Positions 5,356 to 12,509 of a stretch of DNA of 14,953 nucleotides are shown here, piece after piece. The translations under genes were made by a program, and so were the position numbers. The notes beneath the pieces are model-generated. The model did no database searches and had not been told where the DNA came from. It was given only the letters and a program-made list of their open reading frames with translations. The DNA comes from Bacteroidales bacterium (lineage in GTDB: Bacteria; Bacteroidota; Bacteroidia; Bacteroidales; UBA932). How positions within the stretch are numbered: the first letter of the stretch is position 1; each line of letters opens with the position of its first letter. The stretch covers positions 1-14,953 of the forward strand of contig JAKSKA010000013.1 of assembly GCA_024401915.1 (NCBI GenBank), given 5' to 3'.

Positions 5356-7125
5356 GTGCCGAGTTTTCTCCAGATAGAGAACATATCGAAGTCCTACGGC
5401 CAGAAAATTCTTTTCGAGCACATAGGCTTCAACATTAACGAGGGCGACAAAATCGCCCTCGTTGCGCCTAATGGCACCGGCAAGAGCACTCTTCTGAGGA
5501 TACTCGCCGGCAAGGACAAGTCAGACTCGGGAGGAAGGATACTCTTCCTCAAGGCGATAAGCATAGCCTTTCTGGAACAGGACTACGACTTCAGTCCCGA
5601 CCTGTCCATAGAGGAGCAGATAATGGCTTCCGTAAGCCGGGAATTCCCTTCCTGGCAGCCTGTGGTCCAGGAGGAATTCATCCAGACGATGAAGGAGACG
5701 GCCACCGGATTCGGACTCGGCAGCCTTTCCAGGAAGATGGGCGAGCTCTCCGGAGGCGAGGTGAAGAGGGTGGCGCTCACGTGCCTCCTCGCGAGGAACG
5801 CCGATTTCCTGATAATGGACGAGCCGACCAACCACCTCGACATCGAGGCGATAGAGTTCCTGGAGTCATATCTGGGCCACAAGCGCTGCACGCTGCTGAT
5901 GGTGACCCACGACCGCTACTTCCTTGACCGTGTGTGCAATACGGTGATGGAGCTGGACCACGGAGCCGTATATTGCTACCGCGGAGACTACCAGAACTAT
6001 CTCGAGAGGCGGGAGGACAGGATTGCAGTCTACAACGCAGAAACTGACAAGATACGCAACCTGCTGCGCCGGGAGCTGGAGTGGATCCACGCTACCCCCT
6101 GTGCGCGCAGCGGCAAGGCGAAATACAGGATAGATGCGTTCCACGCCCTTTCGGAACGCGCCGCCCAGGTTTACACGACGCGTCAGGTCAATATGGAAGG
6201 CGCGGCGGAGACGACGCGGCTGGGCACGAAGATCATCGACTGCCATCACGTCAGCTTCGGGCGCGGAGGTGTCACGCTGCTGAGCGACTTCGACTACAAC
6301 TTCCAGCGCTACGAACGTGTCGGCATCGTGGGCCGCAACGGCATAGGAAAGACGACCTTCCTCGACCTGCTCGCCGGAGAGCTATCCCCCGTCAGCGGCA
6401 GCATAGAACGCGGCGAATCGCTGAAAATCGGCTACTACCGCCAGCGCGGCATCGAATTCGATGAAGACGACACGGTACTGGACATCGTCGGCGACACGAG
6501 GCTGCTGGGGCGCTTCCTCTTCCCCCACGATATGCTGTCCACGCGCGTCTCCAAACTCTCGGGCGGCGAAAAGAGGCGCCTGTACCTGCTCACGGTGCTG
6601 ATGCAGAACCCCAACCTGCTGATACTTGACGAGCCGACCAACGACCTCGACATCGTGACACTCAACATCCTGGAGGAATATCTGCTCGAATTCAGGGGCA
6701 CGCTGCTGATAGTGTCGCACGACCGCCACTTCATGGACAGGATAGCCGACCACCTGCTCGTCTTCACAGGAGATGGCGGAGTCAAGGACTTCAGCGGCAA
6801 CTTCAGCGAATACCGCTCGTTCATAAAGGACGTGGAAGCGGAGCGCAGGGCAAAGGAAAAAGCTGCAGTCCAGCGCGAAACGCCGAAACCGAAGGCGGCG
6901 GAAAGCAGCAGGAAACGCCTCAGCTGGAAGGAGCAGAAGGAGCTCGAAGCCATAGACGCAAGGCTGCCCGAGCTGGAAAGGGAGCGCAAGGAGCTGGAAG
7001 AGGCGATGAGTGGCGGCACCCTGTCCTACGACAGGATGCAGGCCGCAGGAGAAAGGATACAGGCCATCATCGAAGAGACCGACGCACTCGAGATGCGCTG
7101 GCTGGAACTCAGCGAAAGAGCCTGA
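5356..7125 (+). CDS. uup: ABC-F ATPase Uup
   Basis: Soluble ribosome-associated ABC-F protein with two fused ATPase domains and no membrane segments; Uup homologues act on stalled or mis-assembled ribosomes and affect transposon precise excision in E. coli. Domain 1 has Walker A APNGTGKST (37-45), signature LSGGE (131-135) and Walker B LIMDEPTNHLD (catalytic Glu156). Domain 2 has GRNGIGKTT (326-334), LSGGE (401-405) and LILDEPTNDLD (Glu426). The first Walker A begins with Ala instead of Gly, a mild change. The last ~80 residues (RLSWKEQKELEAIDARLPEL and on) are the Uup-type C-terminal coiled coil, which sets it apart from EttA and YheS. Length 589 against 635 in E. coli. The start is GTG, 4 nt after the upstream stop; the next residues match the family N-terminus. 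The stop lies 1 bp from the convergent radA stop. Confidence 0.92.
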   Translation: MPSFLQIENISKSYGQKILFEHIGFNINEGDKIALVAPNGTGKSTLLRILAGKDKSDSGGRILFLKAISIAFLEQDYDFSPDLSIEEQIMASVSREFPSWQPVVQEEFIQTMKETATGFGLGSLSRKMGELSGGEVKRVALTCLLARNADFLIMDEPTNHLDIEAIEFLESYLGHKRCTLLMVTHDRYFLDRVCNTVMELDHGAVYCYRGDYQNYLERREDRIAVYNAETDKIRNLLRRELEWIHATPCARSGKAKYRIDAFHALSERAAQVYTTRQVNMEGAAETTRLGTKIIDCHHVSFGRGGVTLLSDFDYNFQRYERVGIVGRNGIGKTTFLDLLAGELSPVSGSIERGESLKIGYYRQRGIEFDEDDTVLDIVGDTRLLGRFLFPHDMLSTRVSKLSGGEKRRLYLLTVLMQNPNLLILDEPTNDLDIVTLNILEEYLLEFRGTLLIVSHDRHFMDRIADHLLVFTGDGGVKDFSGNFSEYRSFIKDVEAERRAKEKAAVQRETPKPKAAESSRKRLSWKEQKELEAIDARLPELERERKELEEAMSGGTLSYDRMQAAGERIQAIIEETDALEMRWLELSERA

Positions 7126-7126
7126 T

Positions 7127-8389
7127 TTACTTGAAAAGAGCCTTCACCAGGGCCGGCACGTCAGCCACCTTTATCACCTGCAGCCCTTCCGTCTTCACCC
7201 CGTCGAGAGGAGTGTATGAGCTCACGAACATCTTCTTGAAGCCCAGACGCGCAGCCTCTACGATACGCCTGTCTGTCTGACCGACCGGGCGGATTTCACC
7301 GCTGAGGCCGACCTCCCCGGCAAAACAGACGCTGCGGGGAATGGCAAAATCGAAGTTGGACGAAAGCACGGCCACTATGACCGCGAGGTCGCAGGCCGGA
7401 TCGCTGACCTTCAGGCCGCCTGCCATATTCAGGAACACGTCCTTGGCGCTGAGATGGAAGCCTGCACGCTTCTCCAGCACTGCAAGCAGCATATTGAGAC
7501 GGCGTGCGTCGAATCCGGTCGCGGAGCGCTGCGCAGTGCCGTAAACGGCGGAAGAGACGAGCGCCTGGACCTCGAACAGCAACGGCCGCGTGCCGTCGAG
7601 CATCGATGCCACAGCAACACCGCTCAGGCCCTCCTCGTGCATAGGGATCAGCATCTCCGAGGGGTTTTCGACCTCGCGGAGGCCTTTGCCCGTCATCTCG
7701 AAAACGGCCAGCTCCGACGTGCTGCCGAAGCGGTTCTTGATGCTCCGGAGCACCCTGTAGGAGCCGCGGTTCTCGCCTTCGAACTGCAGCACCACATCCA
7801 CAATGTGCTCCAGAATCTTCGGGCCGGCGATGAAGCCGTCCTTGGTGATATGGCCGATCAGTATCACCGGGACGCCGCTTTCCTTCGCAAAACGCAGGAG
7901 CAGCGCGGCGACCTCCTTGATCTGGCTCACCGAGCCGGCAGAGGACTCGACGGTCTCGGAGTACATCGTCTGGACGGAATCCACTATCATCAGGTCAGGC
8001 TTCAGGGAGAGAGCCTCGTCGATTATATTCTCGATAAGAGTTTCGCTGTAGATCAGGCAGTTGTCACATTCGCCGCCAAGCCTTTCCGCCCTCATCTTGA
8101 CCTGTCTGTCGCTTTCCTCTCCCGTGACGTAGAGGGTCTTGAGCGAAGGGCAGAGAAGCGGGATCTGGAGGGAGAGCGTGGACTTGCCTATGCCGGGCTC
8201 GCCGCCTATCAGCACGAGGGAACCGGGGACGATGCCGCCGCCCAGTATCCTGTCGACCTCCCCTATGCCCAGGCTCACACGTGCCTCCGCGGACGAGTCG
8301 ATGTCCTTCAGACGCACCGGAGCGCGCCTGTCGTCGCGTTTCATCGAGAAGGCGGCTGATTTCGAGGGAGCGCCGGGGGCCTCCTTCAT
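7127..8389 (-). CDS. radA: DNA repair protein RadA (Sms) lacking the N-terminal zinc finger
   Basis: RecA-like ATPase and branched-DNA helicase that processes recombination intermediates. Walker A GGEPGIGKST (62-71), Walker B LMIVDSVQT (133-141), the RadA-specific KNRFG (218-222) and the C-terminal Lon-protease-like domain (about 270-420, DPACDLAVIVAVLSS) are all present. The family usually starts with a four-cysteine zinc finger of about 30 residues (CxxC...CPxC); here the 420-residue protein starts in the linker just before the ATPase core. In-frame codons upstream of the ATG at 8389 reach a TAA after only seven codons, and the sequence beyond is AT-rich non-coding, so a longer start is impossible without a frameshift. 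No cysteine motif shows in the other frames there. A minus-strand TAAATTCG (8406-8413) could be its -7 box. Confidence 0.95.
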   Translation of the reverse strand: MKEAPGAPSKSAAFSMKRDDRRAPVRLKDIDSSAEARVSLGIGEVDRILGGGIVPGSLVLIGGEPGIGKSTLSLQIPLLCPSLKTLYVTGEESDRQVKMRAERLGGECDNCLIYSETLIENIIDEALSLKPDLMIVDSVQTMYSETVESSAGSVSQIKEVAALLLRFAKESGVPVILIGHITKDGFIAGPKILEHIVDVVLQFEGENRGSYRVLRSIKNRFGSTSELAVFEMTGKGLREVENPSEMLIPMHEEGLSGVAVASMLDGTRPLLFEVQALVSSAVYGTAQRSATGFDARRLNMLLAVLEKRAGFHLSAKDVFLNMAGGLKVSDPACDLAVIVAVLSSNFDFAIPRSVCFAGEVGLSGEIRPVGQTDRRIVEAARLGFKKMFVSSYTPLDGVKTEGLQVIKVADVPALVKALFK

Positions 8390-8445
8390 CGTATTCCATA
8401 CGGCGCGAATTTAGGTATAATTGTGGGTATTATATTACAAAAAAC

Positions 8446-8453
8446 TAAATTTG
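8446..8453 (+). promoter_or_regulatory. Bacteroidota -7 box for the AraC regulator
   Basis: TAAATTTG, an exact TAnnTTTG match, with a TTG at 8421-8423 (22-nt spacer) as a possible -33 element. Transcription would start near 8460. An AGGAG at 8463-8467 lies only 2 nt from the GTG, too close for a normal Shine-Dalgarno. Confidence 0.55.
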
Positions 8454-8469
8454 AAAAAAAACAGGAGCC

Positions 8470-9363
8470 GTGTCGGAATATACGAGATATCTCATAAGCA
8501 GTCCCACTGATCTCAGATGGGGTATGATAGTGACGTCCATAGGTTCCCAGTCCATCGGGCGCGGCGAAAGCTACCCCCCGTCGGACCACCCCACGAGATA
8601 CCTCTTCACAAAGGAGAAGGGGCGCATCCTGGACGAGTACCAGCTCCTCTACATCAGCGAAGGCTCGGGCAGTTTCTTCAGCAGTACAGGCGCACCCGAA
8701 GGCATAAGGGTCAACGCCGGCGACGCATTCCTGCTTTTTCCGGGAGAATGGCACAACTACTATCCCGACCCGGATTGCGGCTGGAAGGAGTATTGGATAG
8801 GCTTCCAAGGACCTATGGCCGACAACTGGGACGTGGAAGGCTTCGTAAAGCGTAGCGCTCCCCTCTTCCACACAGGCCTGAGGGACAGTCTCAGCGGGCT
8901 TTTCAAAACGGGAATAGAGCTCGCCAACGAGCAGAAATCAGGCTACCAGCAGATGCTCTGCGGCATAGTGTGCAGGTTGCTGAGCAGCGTCGTGTTCCTC
9001 GACCGCAACAGGACACTGGGCAATATGGACACGCTGATAGACAAGGTGCACGCGCTTATCCTTGACAACCTGGCGGCCGTGACGCCAGAAAGCCTGGCCA
9101 GGGACAGCGGGATGAGCTATTCCAAGTTCCGTCACGCCTTCAAGGCATACACCGGTCTGGCTCCACGCCAGTACATCACGAAAATGCGCATCGCGAAGGC
9201 GAAGGAACTCCTCACCAATTCGGATGCGCAAATCCAGGAGATAGCCTGGCAGACAGGCTACGAGAACGCCGATTACTTCACTACGGTCTTCAAGCGCGAG
9301 ACCGGCCAGAATGCATCGGAATACAGAAAGCCTGCACCTAGCGGCGCTCGTCGGGAAGACTGA
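8470..9363 (+). CDS. AraC-family regulator, probable rhamnose regulator (RhaR-like)
   Basis: A 297-residue transcription factor. Residues 1-125 form a cupin-type sugar-binding domain (YPPSDHPTRYLF, EYQLLYISEGSG, AFLLFPGEWHNYYPD, GWKEYWIGFQG). Residues about 190-287 are the AraC two-helix-turn-helix domain, with SLARDSGMSYSKFRHAFKA and IQEIAWQTGYENADYFTTVF. This layout matches Bacteroides AraC proteins beside sugar operons. It faces the rhaA-rhaT-rhaD operon and overlaps the end of rhaD by 26 bp, so regulation of that operon by L-rhamnose is the natural inference; the B. thetaiotaomicron rha locus has an AraC regulator RhaR in a comparable position. The start is GTG at 8470: the residues right after it (YTRYLISSPTDLRWG) look like the family N-terminus, so the in-frame ATG at 8524 would truncate the domain. 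Confidence 0.9.
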   Translation: MSEYTRYLISSPTDLRWGMIVTSIGSQSIGRGESYPPSDHPTRYLFTKEKGRILDEYQLLYISEGSGSFFSSTGAPEGIRVNAGDAFLLFPGEWHNYYPDPDCGWKEYWIGFQGPMADNWDVEGFVKRSAPLFHTGLRDSLSGLFKTGIELANEQKSGYQQMLCGIVCRLLSSVVFLDRNRTLGNMDTLIDKVHALILDNLAAVTPESLARDSGMSYSKFRHAFKAYTGLAPRQYITKMRIAKAKELLTNSDAQIQEIAWQTGYENADYFTTVFKRETGQNASEYRKPAPSGARRED

Positions 9364-10126
9364 ACACCTCGCGTATCTCCGTCATCTGCTCAGCGCTCAT
9401 TCCCTGAGGCTCGAAGCCCATATTCCTTGCCGACATATAGATTGTGGCCGCCTTGTTCAGGACGTCGGTCTGGTCGAAAGCGTCCATAATGTCGGTGCCT
9501 ACGGCAACCGTGCCGTGTTTCTCCCAGAGCACGACGTCGTATTTCTCGATCTGTCGCAGCGTTGCCTGGGCGAGCTTCACGCTTCCGGGAAGGGCATAGG
9601 GAACCACCCCAATGCCGAGGGGCGCGAAGGCAAGGGTCTCGGGTATCATTGACCAGAGCAGCTTCGTGAGGTATTCGCTGTCGAGATATCTTGAGGAATG
9701 GGACATCGCCACCAGTTCGATGGGATGGGTGTGGAGGGAGGCCTTGTAGGATGTTCCCTTCCCCACCAGATAGTTGTGGAGCGAGAGATGGGACGGAAGT
9801 TCGGAGGTGGGCATCACAGGCTCGTCGGCGATGATCTCATAAGAGCTGCAGTCATCGCAGATGCGTATGATGCTTCCGTTCTTCATCGGCTCGCGCGCGA
9901 GGTCGCGCATACGCTTGCCCGTCCCCTTGCAATAGAAATACATCCCTTTCAGGTGCGGGAGCTGCACGCCTGTCGCAAAAGGGCCGGCAATGGCCTTGCG
10001 GGACTTCAGCGCCCCGTCGATCTCGTCCGTGACGTTGACCGTGATATTGCCGCCGTTGCGTTCGGCCCAGCCTTTCTGCCAGAGCATTCCCGCAACCTCG
10101 GCGACCTGTTTGATCGATTCAATCAT
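9338..10126 (-). CDS. rhaD: Rhamnulose-1-phosphate aldolase
   Basis: Class II zinc aldolase cleaving L-rhamnulose 1-phosphate into dihydroxyacetone phosphate and L-lactaldehyde, the last step of phosphorylative rhamnose breakdown in the cytosol. The 262 residues are close to the E. coli enzyme (274). AERNGGNIT (21-29) is the phosphate-binding segment, Glu109 in PTSELPSHLSLH the catalytic acid/base, and His132, His134 (LHTHP) and His204 (EKHGTVAVG) the zinc ligands. It is last in the minus-strand operon, starting 2 nt after rhaT ends. Its 3' end overlaps the end of the convergent AraC gene, so no separate terminator exists. The class II aldolase family also includes fuculose-phosphate aldolase, but the sequence and the neighbouring rhaA and rhaT settle the assignment. 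Confidence 0.95.
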   Translation of the reverse strand: MIESIKQVAEVAGMLWQKGWAERNGGNITVNVTDEIDGALKSRKAIAGPFATGVQLPHLKGMYFYCKGTGKRMRDLAREPMKNGSIIRICDDCSSYEIIADEPVMPTSELPSHLSLHNYLVGKGTSYKASLHTHPIELVAMSHSSRYLDSEYLTKLLWSMIPETLAFAPLGIGVVPYALPGSVKLAQATLRQIEKYDVVLWEKHGTVAVGTDIMDAFDQTDVLNKAATIYMSARNMGFEPQGMSAEQMTEIREVFSLPDERR

Positions 10127-10128
10127 AA

Positions 10129-11142
10129 CTACATTTCAAGCAACTGCGGAAGGAAAGTACTGAAGATCAGCACTGCGAGGCCGGCAAGAAGCACTACGAC
10201 GGTCTTGCGGCCCACGCCCTTCCATTCCTTTAATATTATTCCCCAGACATTGCTGAAGGTCACGTTGAGCGCCATAAGTATGCACCAGCTGAAGGTGATC
10301 AGCACCGGATAGCCGGAGAGGAAACCCTTGCCGAGGCTCAGTCCGAAGAACTGGCTGTACCAGAGAAGTCCCGCCAGAGCGCAGAAGACGAGATTGTTCT
10401 TCCAGAGCGAGCCCTTGCCATAATCGGAGAAACTCTTGTTTTTGGCATTCTGGAAAAGGCAGTAGGCCGCATTGGTCAGGAAGCCTCCGAGCGTCACGAG
10501 CAGCGTTGCCGGCAGCGTAGCGAAAATCGGCTTGGTCTCCGCCCAGCTCAGGGGCGCGCCGAAACTCAGGCCGATATTGAAGCAGGCGCTCATAAAGCCG
10601 GCGAGGAAGGCGACGATCAGGCCCTTGCTGAAGTTGAAGTCCTTGACAGCCTTCTTCTTCTCCTCTTCGGGGAGCGTGGCGGACTTCATAGCACCGGCAA
10701 CGCCTATGATGGCTATGCCGGCAAGCATCACCACGACGCCGATGATGACTGCGGAACTGAGGTCACCGGAATGGCCGGTGAAAACGGGGCCGAGGATGGC
10801 GCCGAGAGCGGAACAGGTTCCGAGCGCGATGGACTGGCCCAGGGCCACTCCGAGGTAACGCATCGAAAGGCCGAAGGTAAGACCGCCCACGCCCCACAGC
10901 ACGCCGAAGAGCACCGTAAGCAGCGATTCCTTCGGGAAAGCCGAATAGACTTCGAAGAGACCGTGGCCGGCGGGCACGGCGAGAAGAGCGCCGAGAAGAG
11001 GGAAGACACGCCAGGCGAAGACGCCCTGGACGAGCCAGTAGCTTTCCCAGCTCCAGTCCTTTATCTTATTGATGGGCACATAGCTGCTGGACTGGCAGAA
11101 AGCTCCGACAGCTATGATGAGAAGCCCGATGAGTACGAACAT
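10129..11142 (-). CDS. rhaT: L-rhamnose-proton symporter
   Basis: Inner-membrane transporter of the RhaT family (drug/metabolite transporter superfamily) that imports L-rhamnose with a proton. The 337-residue protein has about ten hydrophobic segments. The first helix is followed by VPINKIKDWSWESYWLVQG, matching the E. coli KKVKKWSWETMWSVGG region, and WGVGGLTFGLSMRYLG, matching WGIGNINYGLTMRYLG. A charged cytoplasmic loop (LPEEEKKKAVKDFNFSKG) splits the two halves. It begins 6 nt after rhaA ends and stops 2 nt before rhaD starts, so it is translated from the same message. The Bacteroides counterpart is often called rhaP. Start at 11142 follows from the family N-terminus. Confidence 0.95.
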   Translation of the reverse strand: MFVLIGLLIIAVGAFCQSSSYVPINKIKDWSWESYWLVQGVFAWRVFPLLGALLAVPAGHGLFEVYSAFPKESLLTVLFGVLWGVGGLTFGLSMRYLGVALGQSIALGTCSALGAILGPVFTGHSGDLSSAVIIGVVVMLAGIAIIGVAGAMKSATLPEEEKKKAVKDFNFSKGLIVAFLAGFMSACFNIGLSFGAPLSWAETKPIFATLPATLLVTLGGFLTNAAYCLFQNAKNKSFSDYGKGSLWKNNLVFCALAGLLWYSQFFGLSLGKGFLSGYPVLITFSWCILMALNVTFSNVWGIILKEWKGVGRKTVVVLLAGLAVLIFSTFLPQLLEM

Positions 11143-11148
11143 CGCGTA

Positions 11149-12387
11149 TTAGCGTTTTGATGTGACTTTCCTTTCGTAATCCTCGATTTCCTTGAGGTAG
11201 GCCTCGCCTTCGGGGACATTGTTGCGGCGGCAGAACTCGTCATAGACAGCGCCCCAGGGCATAGCCTTGGTTTCCTCGAGATAAGTGAGCACCTCGCAGG
11301 TGCGGCCTTCGAGCTCGTATTTGCGTATGATCTCCGTGGGCTCGAGCATAGCGCGCAGCATAGCCTTCTGGGCGGCGCGGCTGCCGATGACATAGGCTCC
11401 GATGCGGTTGATGGCACCGTCGAAGTAGTCGAGGCCGTAATGAACCCTCTCGAGTGCGCCGGCGCGCACGATTTCGGCGAAGAGCTCGCAGGTCGGGTCG
11501 TCCATTATGGTCACGTGGTCGGAGTCCCAGCGGACGGGGCGGGAGACGTGGAGCATAAGCTCGGGCACGAACTGCAGGAGGGCGCTCACCTTGTCGGCAG
11601 GGCTCTCGGTAGGATGGTAGTGACCGGTGTCGATCGTGGGGATCTTGCCGTTGGCGGCCGCATAAGCCGTATAGAAATCGTGGGAGCCCACGGTGAAGCT
11701 CTCGAGGCCGATGCCGAACACCTTGCCCTCGATGCAGTCCTTCATATTCTCCTTCTTCTCCGCGAAGATGCGGTCGAGGGAGTCCTTGAGCAGGGCGCGG
11801 TACATATAGTGGTTGACGCTCAGATCCTTGCAGCCGTCGTGAACCCACACGTTCATTATGCAGGGATCGCCCTGGGCCTTGCCCATAGCGTCAGCGATGT
11901 CGCGGCAGCGCTTCGTATGCTCCACCCAGAAGTCGCGTATCTCCTTGTCGGGGTTGGAGAGCGAGAGATTGCCGGACTTGGGATGGGAGAATGAGGTGCT
12001 GTTGAAATCGAGAGGGGTCTTGTTCTCCTTCGCCCAGTCGATCCAGCCCTGGAAATGCTCCACGCCCACCTGGTCGCGGTCGACCTTCTTTCCGTCGAAC
12101 TCGCCGTAGATCCCGTGGAGGGTCAGGCGGTGCGAGCCCGGGATGAGGCTCTTGGCCTTGAGTATGTCCGCACGGAGCTCGTCGATGTTGCGGGCCTTGC
12201 CGGGATAGTTGCCCGTCGCCTGGATACCGCCGCTGAGCTCGGCTGCAGATTCGAATCCTGTCACATCGTCAGCCTGCCAGCAGTGCATACTGAGATGGAA
12301 ATCCTGAAGTTGTGAGAGCACCTTTTCGGTGTCGATGCCAAGAGCGGCATAGCGCTCTGCGGCAATTTGATAAGCCTTGTTGTCCAT
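11149..12387 (-). CDS. rhaA: L-rhamnose isomerase
   Basis: Metal-dependent cytosolic isomerase converting L-rhamnose to L-rhamnulose, first enzyme of the pathway (rhaI in Bacteroides). The 412 residues align along their length with E. coli RhaA (419): SMHCWQADDVTGFE, GGIQATGNYPGKARN, GIGLESFTVGSHDFY, DTGHYHPTE, LHVSRPVRWDSDHV and GLDYFDGAINRI carry the metal and substrate residues (Glu, Asp, His and the DSD pair). It is first in the operon. The leader of roughly 90 nt contains a 12-bp inverted repeat that brackets the start codon and may fold into a hairpin. No rhamnulokinase gene is upstream, where Bacteroides has rhaK; instead a divergent glycosyltransferase starts 122 bp away. Start at 12387 matches the family N-terminus (AYQIAAERYAALGID). 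Confidence 0.97.
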   Translation of the reverse strand: MDNKAYQIAAERYAALGIDTEKVLSQLQDFHLSMHCWQADDVTGFESAAELSGGIQATGNYPGKARNIDELRADILKAKSLIPGSHRLTLHGIYGEFDGKKVDRDQVGVEHFQGWIDWAKENKTPLDFNSTSFSHPKSGNLSLSNPDKEIRDFWVEHTKRCRDIADAMGKAQGDPCIMNVWVHDGCKDLSVNHYMYRALLKDSLDRIFAEKKENMKDCIEGKVFGIGLESFTVGSHDFYTAYAAANGKIPTIDTGHYHPTESPADKVSALLQFVPELMLHVSRPVRWDSDHVTIMDDPTCELFAEIVRAGALERVHYGLDYFDGAINRIGAYVIGSRAAQKAMLRAMLEPTEIIRKYELEGRTCEVLTYLEETKAMPWGAVYDEFCRRNNVPEGEAYLKEIEDYERKVTSKR

Positions 12388-12432
12388 AATACAAATGTGA
12401 CGTTTATCACGGACAGAGTCCTTATCAAATTG
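12363..12432 (-). promoter_or_regulatory. 12-bp perfect inverted repeat bracketing the rhaA start codon
   Basis: CAATTTGATAAG (12363-12374, within codons 5-9 of rhaA) is the exact reverse complement of CTTATCAAATTG (12421-12432, in the leader), 46 bp apart. In the rhaA mRNA the arms would form a stem with the start codon and last 33 leader bases in the loop. As DNA, two half-sites about 58 bp apart could bind a looping regulator. A second TTATCA at 12404-12409 lies 18 bp from the one at 12422-12427, giving an AraC-like direct-repeat option. Function is inferred. Confidence 0.5.
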
Positions 12433-12483
12433 GCATAAAGACTTTGATTTCTGGCAGAGAGCCGCACGCTTTCTTTATTGCTC

Positions 12484-12491
12484 CAAATTTA
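12484..12491 (-). promoter_or_regulatory. Candidate -7 box for the rhaA-rhaT-rhaD operon
   Basis: The minus strand reads TAAATTTG, an exact TAnnTTTG box. Transcription would start near 12478, giving a leader of about 90 nt that contains the upstream arm of the inverted repeat. No -33 TTTG is seen at normal spacing, as expected of an activator-dependent promoter. Confidence 0.45.
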
Positions 12492-12492
12492 T

Positions 12493-12500
12493 TACTTTTG
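12493..12500 (+). promoter_or_regulatory. Bacteroidota -7 box for the glycosyltransferase gene
   Basis: TACTTTTG, an exact TAnnTTTG match, ends 9 nt before the ATG at 12510, so the message would be nearly leaderless. It lies 1 bp from the oppositely oriented -7 box assigned to rhaA. Confidence 0.55.
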
Positions 12501-12509
12501 CATTTAAGT

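Noticed and set aside
7454..8359. Plus-strand open frame of 301 codons opposite radA
   Set aside because: It lies wholly inside radA, has a His/Arg-rich composition and no recognisable motif. The RadA frame has every family motif.
8064..8399. Minus-strand frame starting at the ATG at 8399, in a different frame from radA
   Set aside because: It gives an Arg-rich shadow product with no cysteine motif, so it is neither the missing zinc finger nor a separate gene.
12444..12509. Upstream ATG for the glycosyltransferase (adds 22 residues)
   Set aside because: The extension spans the -7 box at 12493-12500, and the canonical GT-B start MRRVLIISYYWPP lies at 12510.
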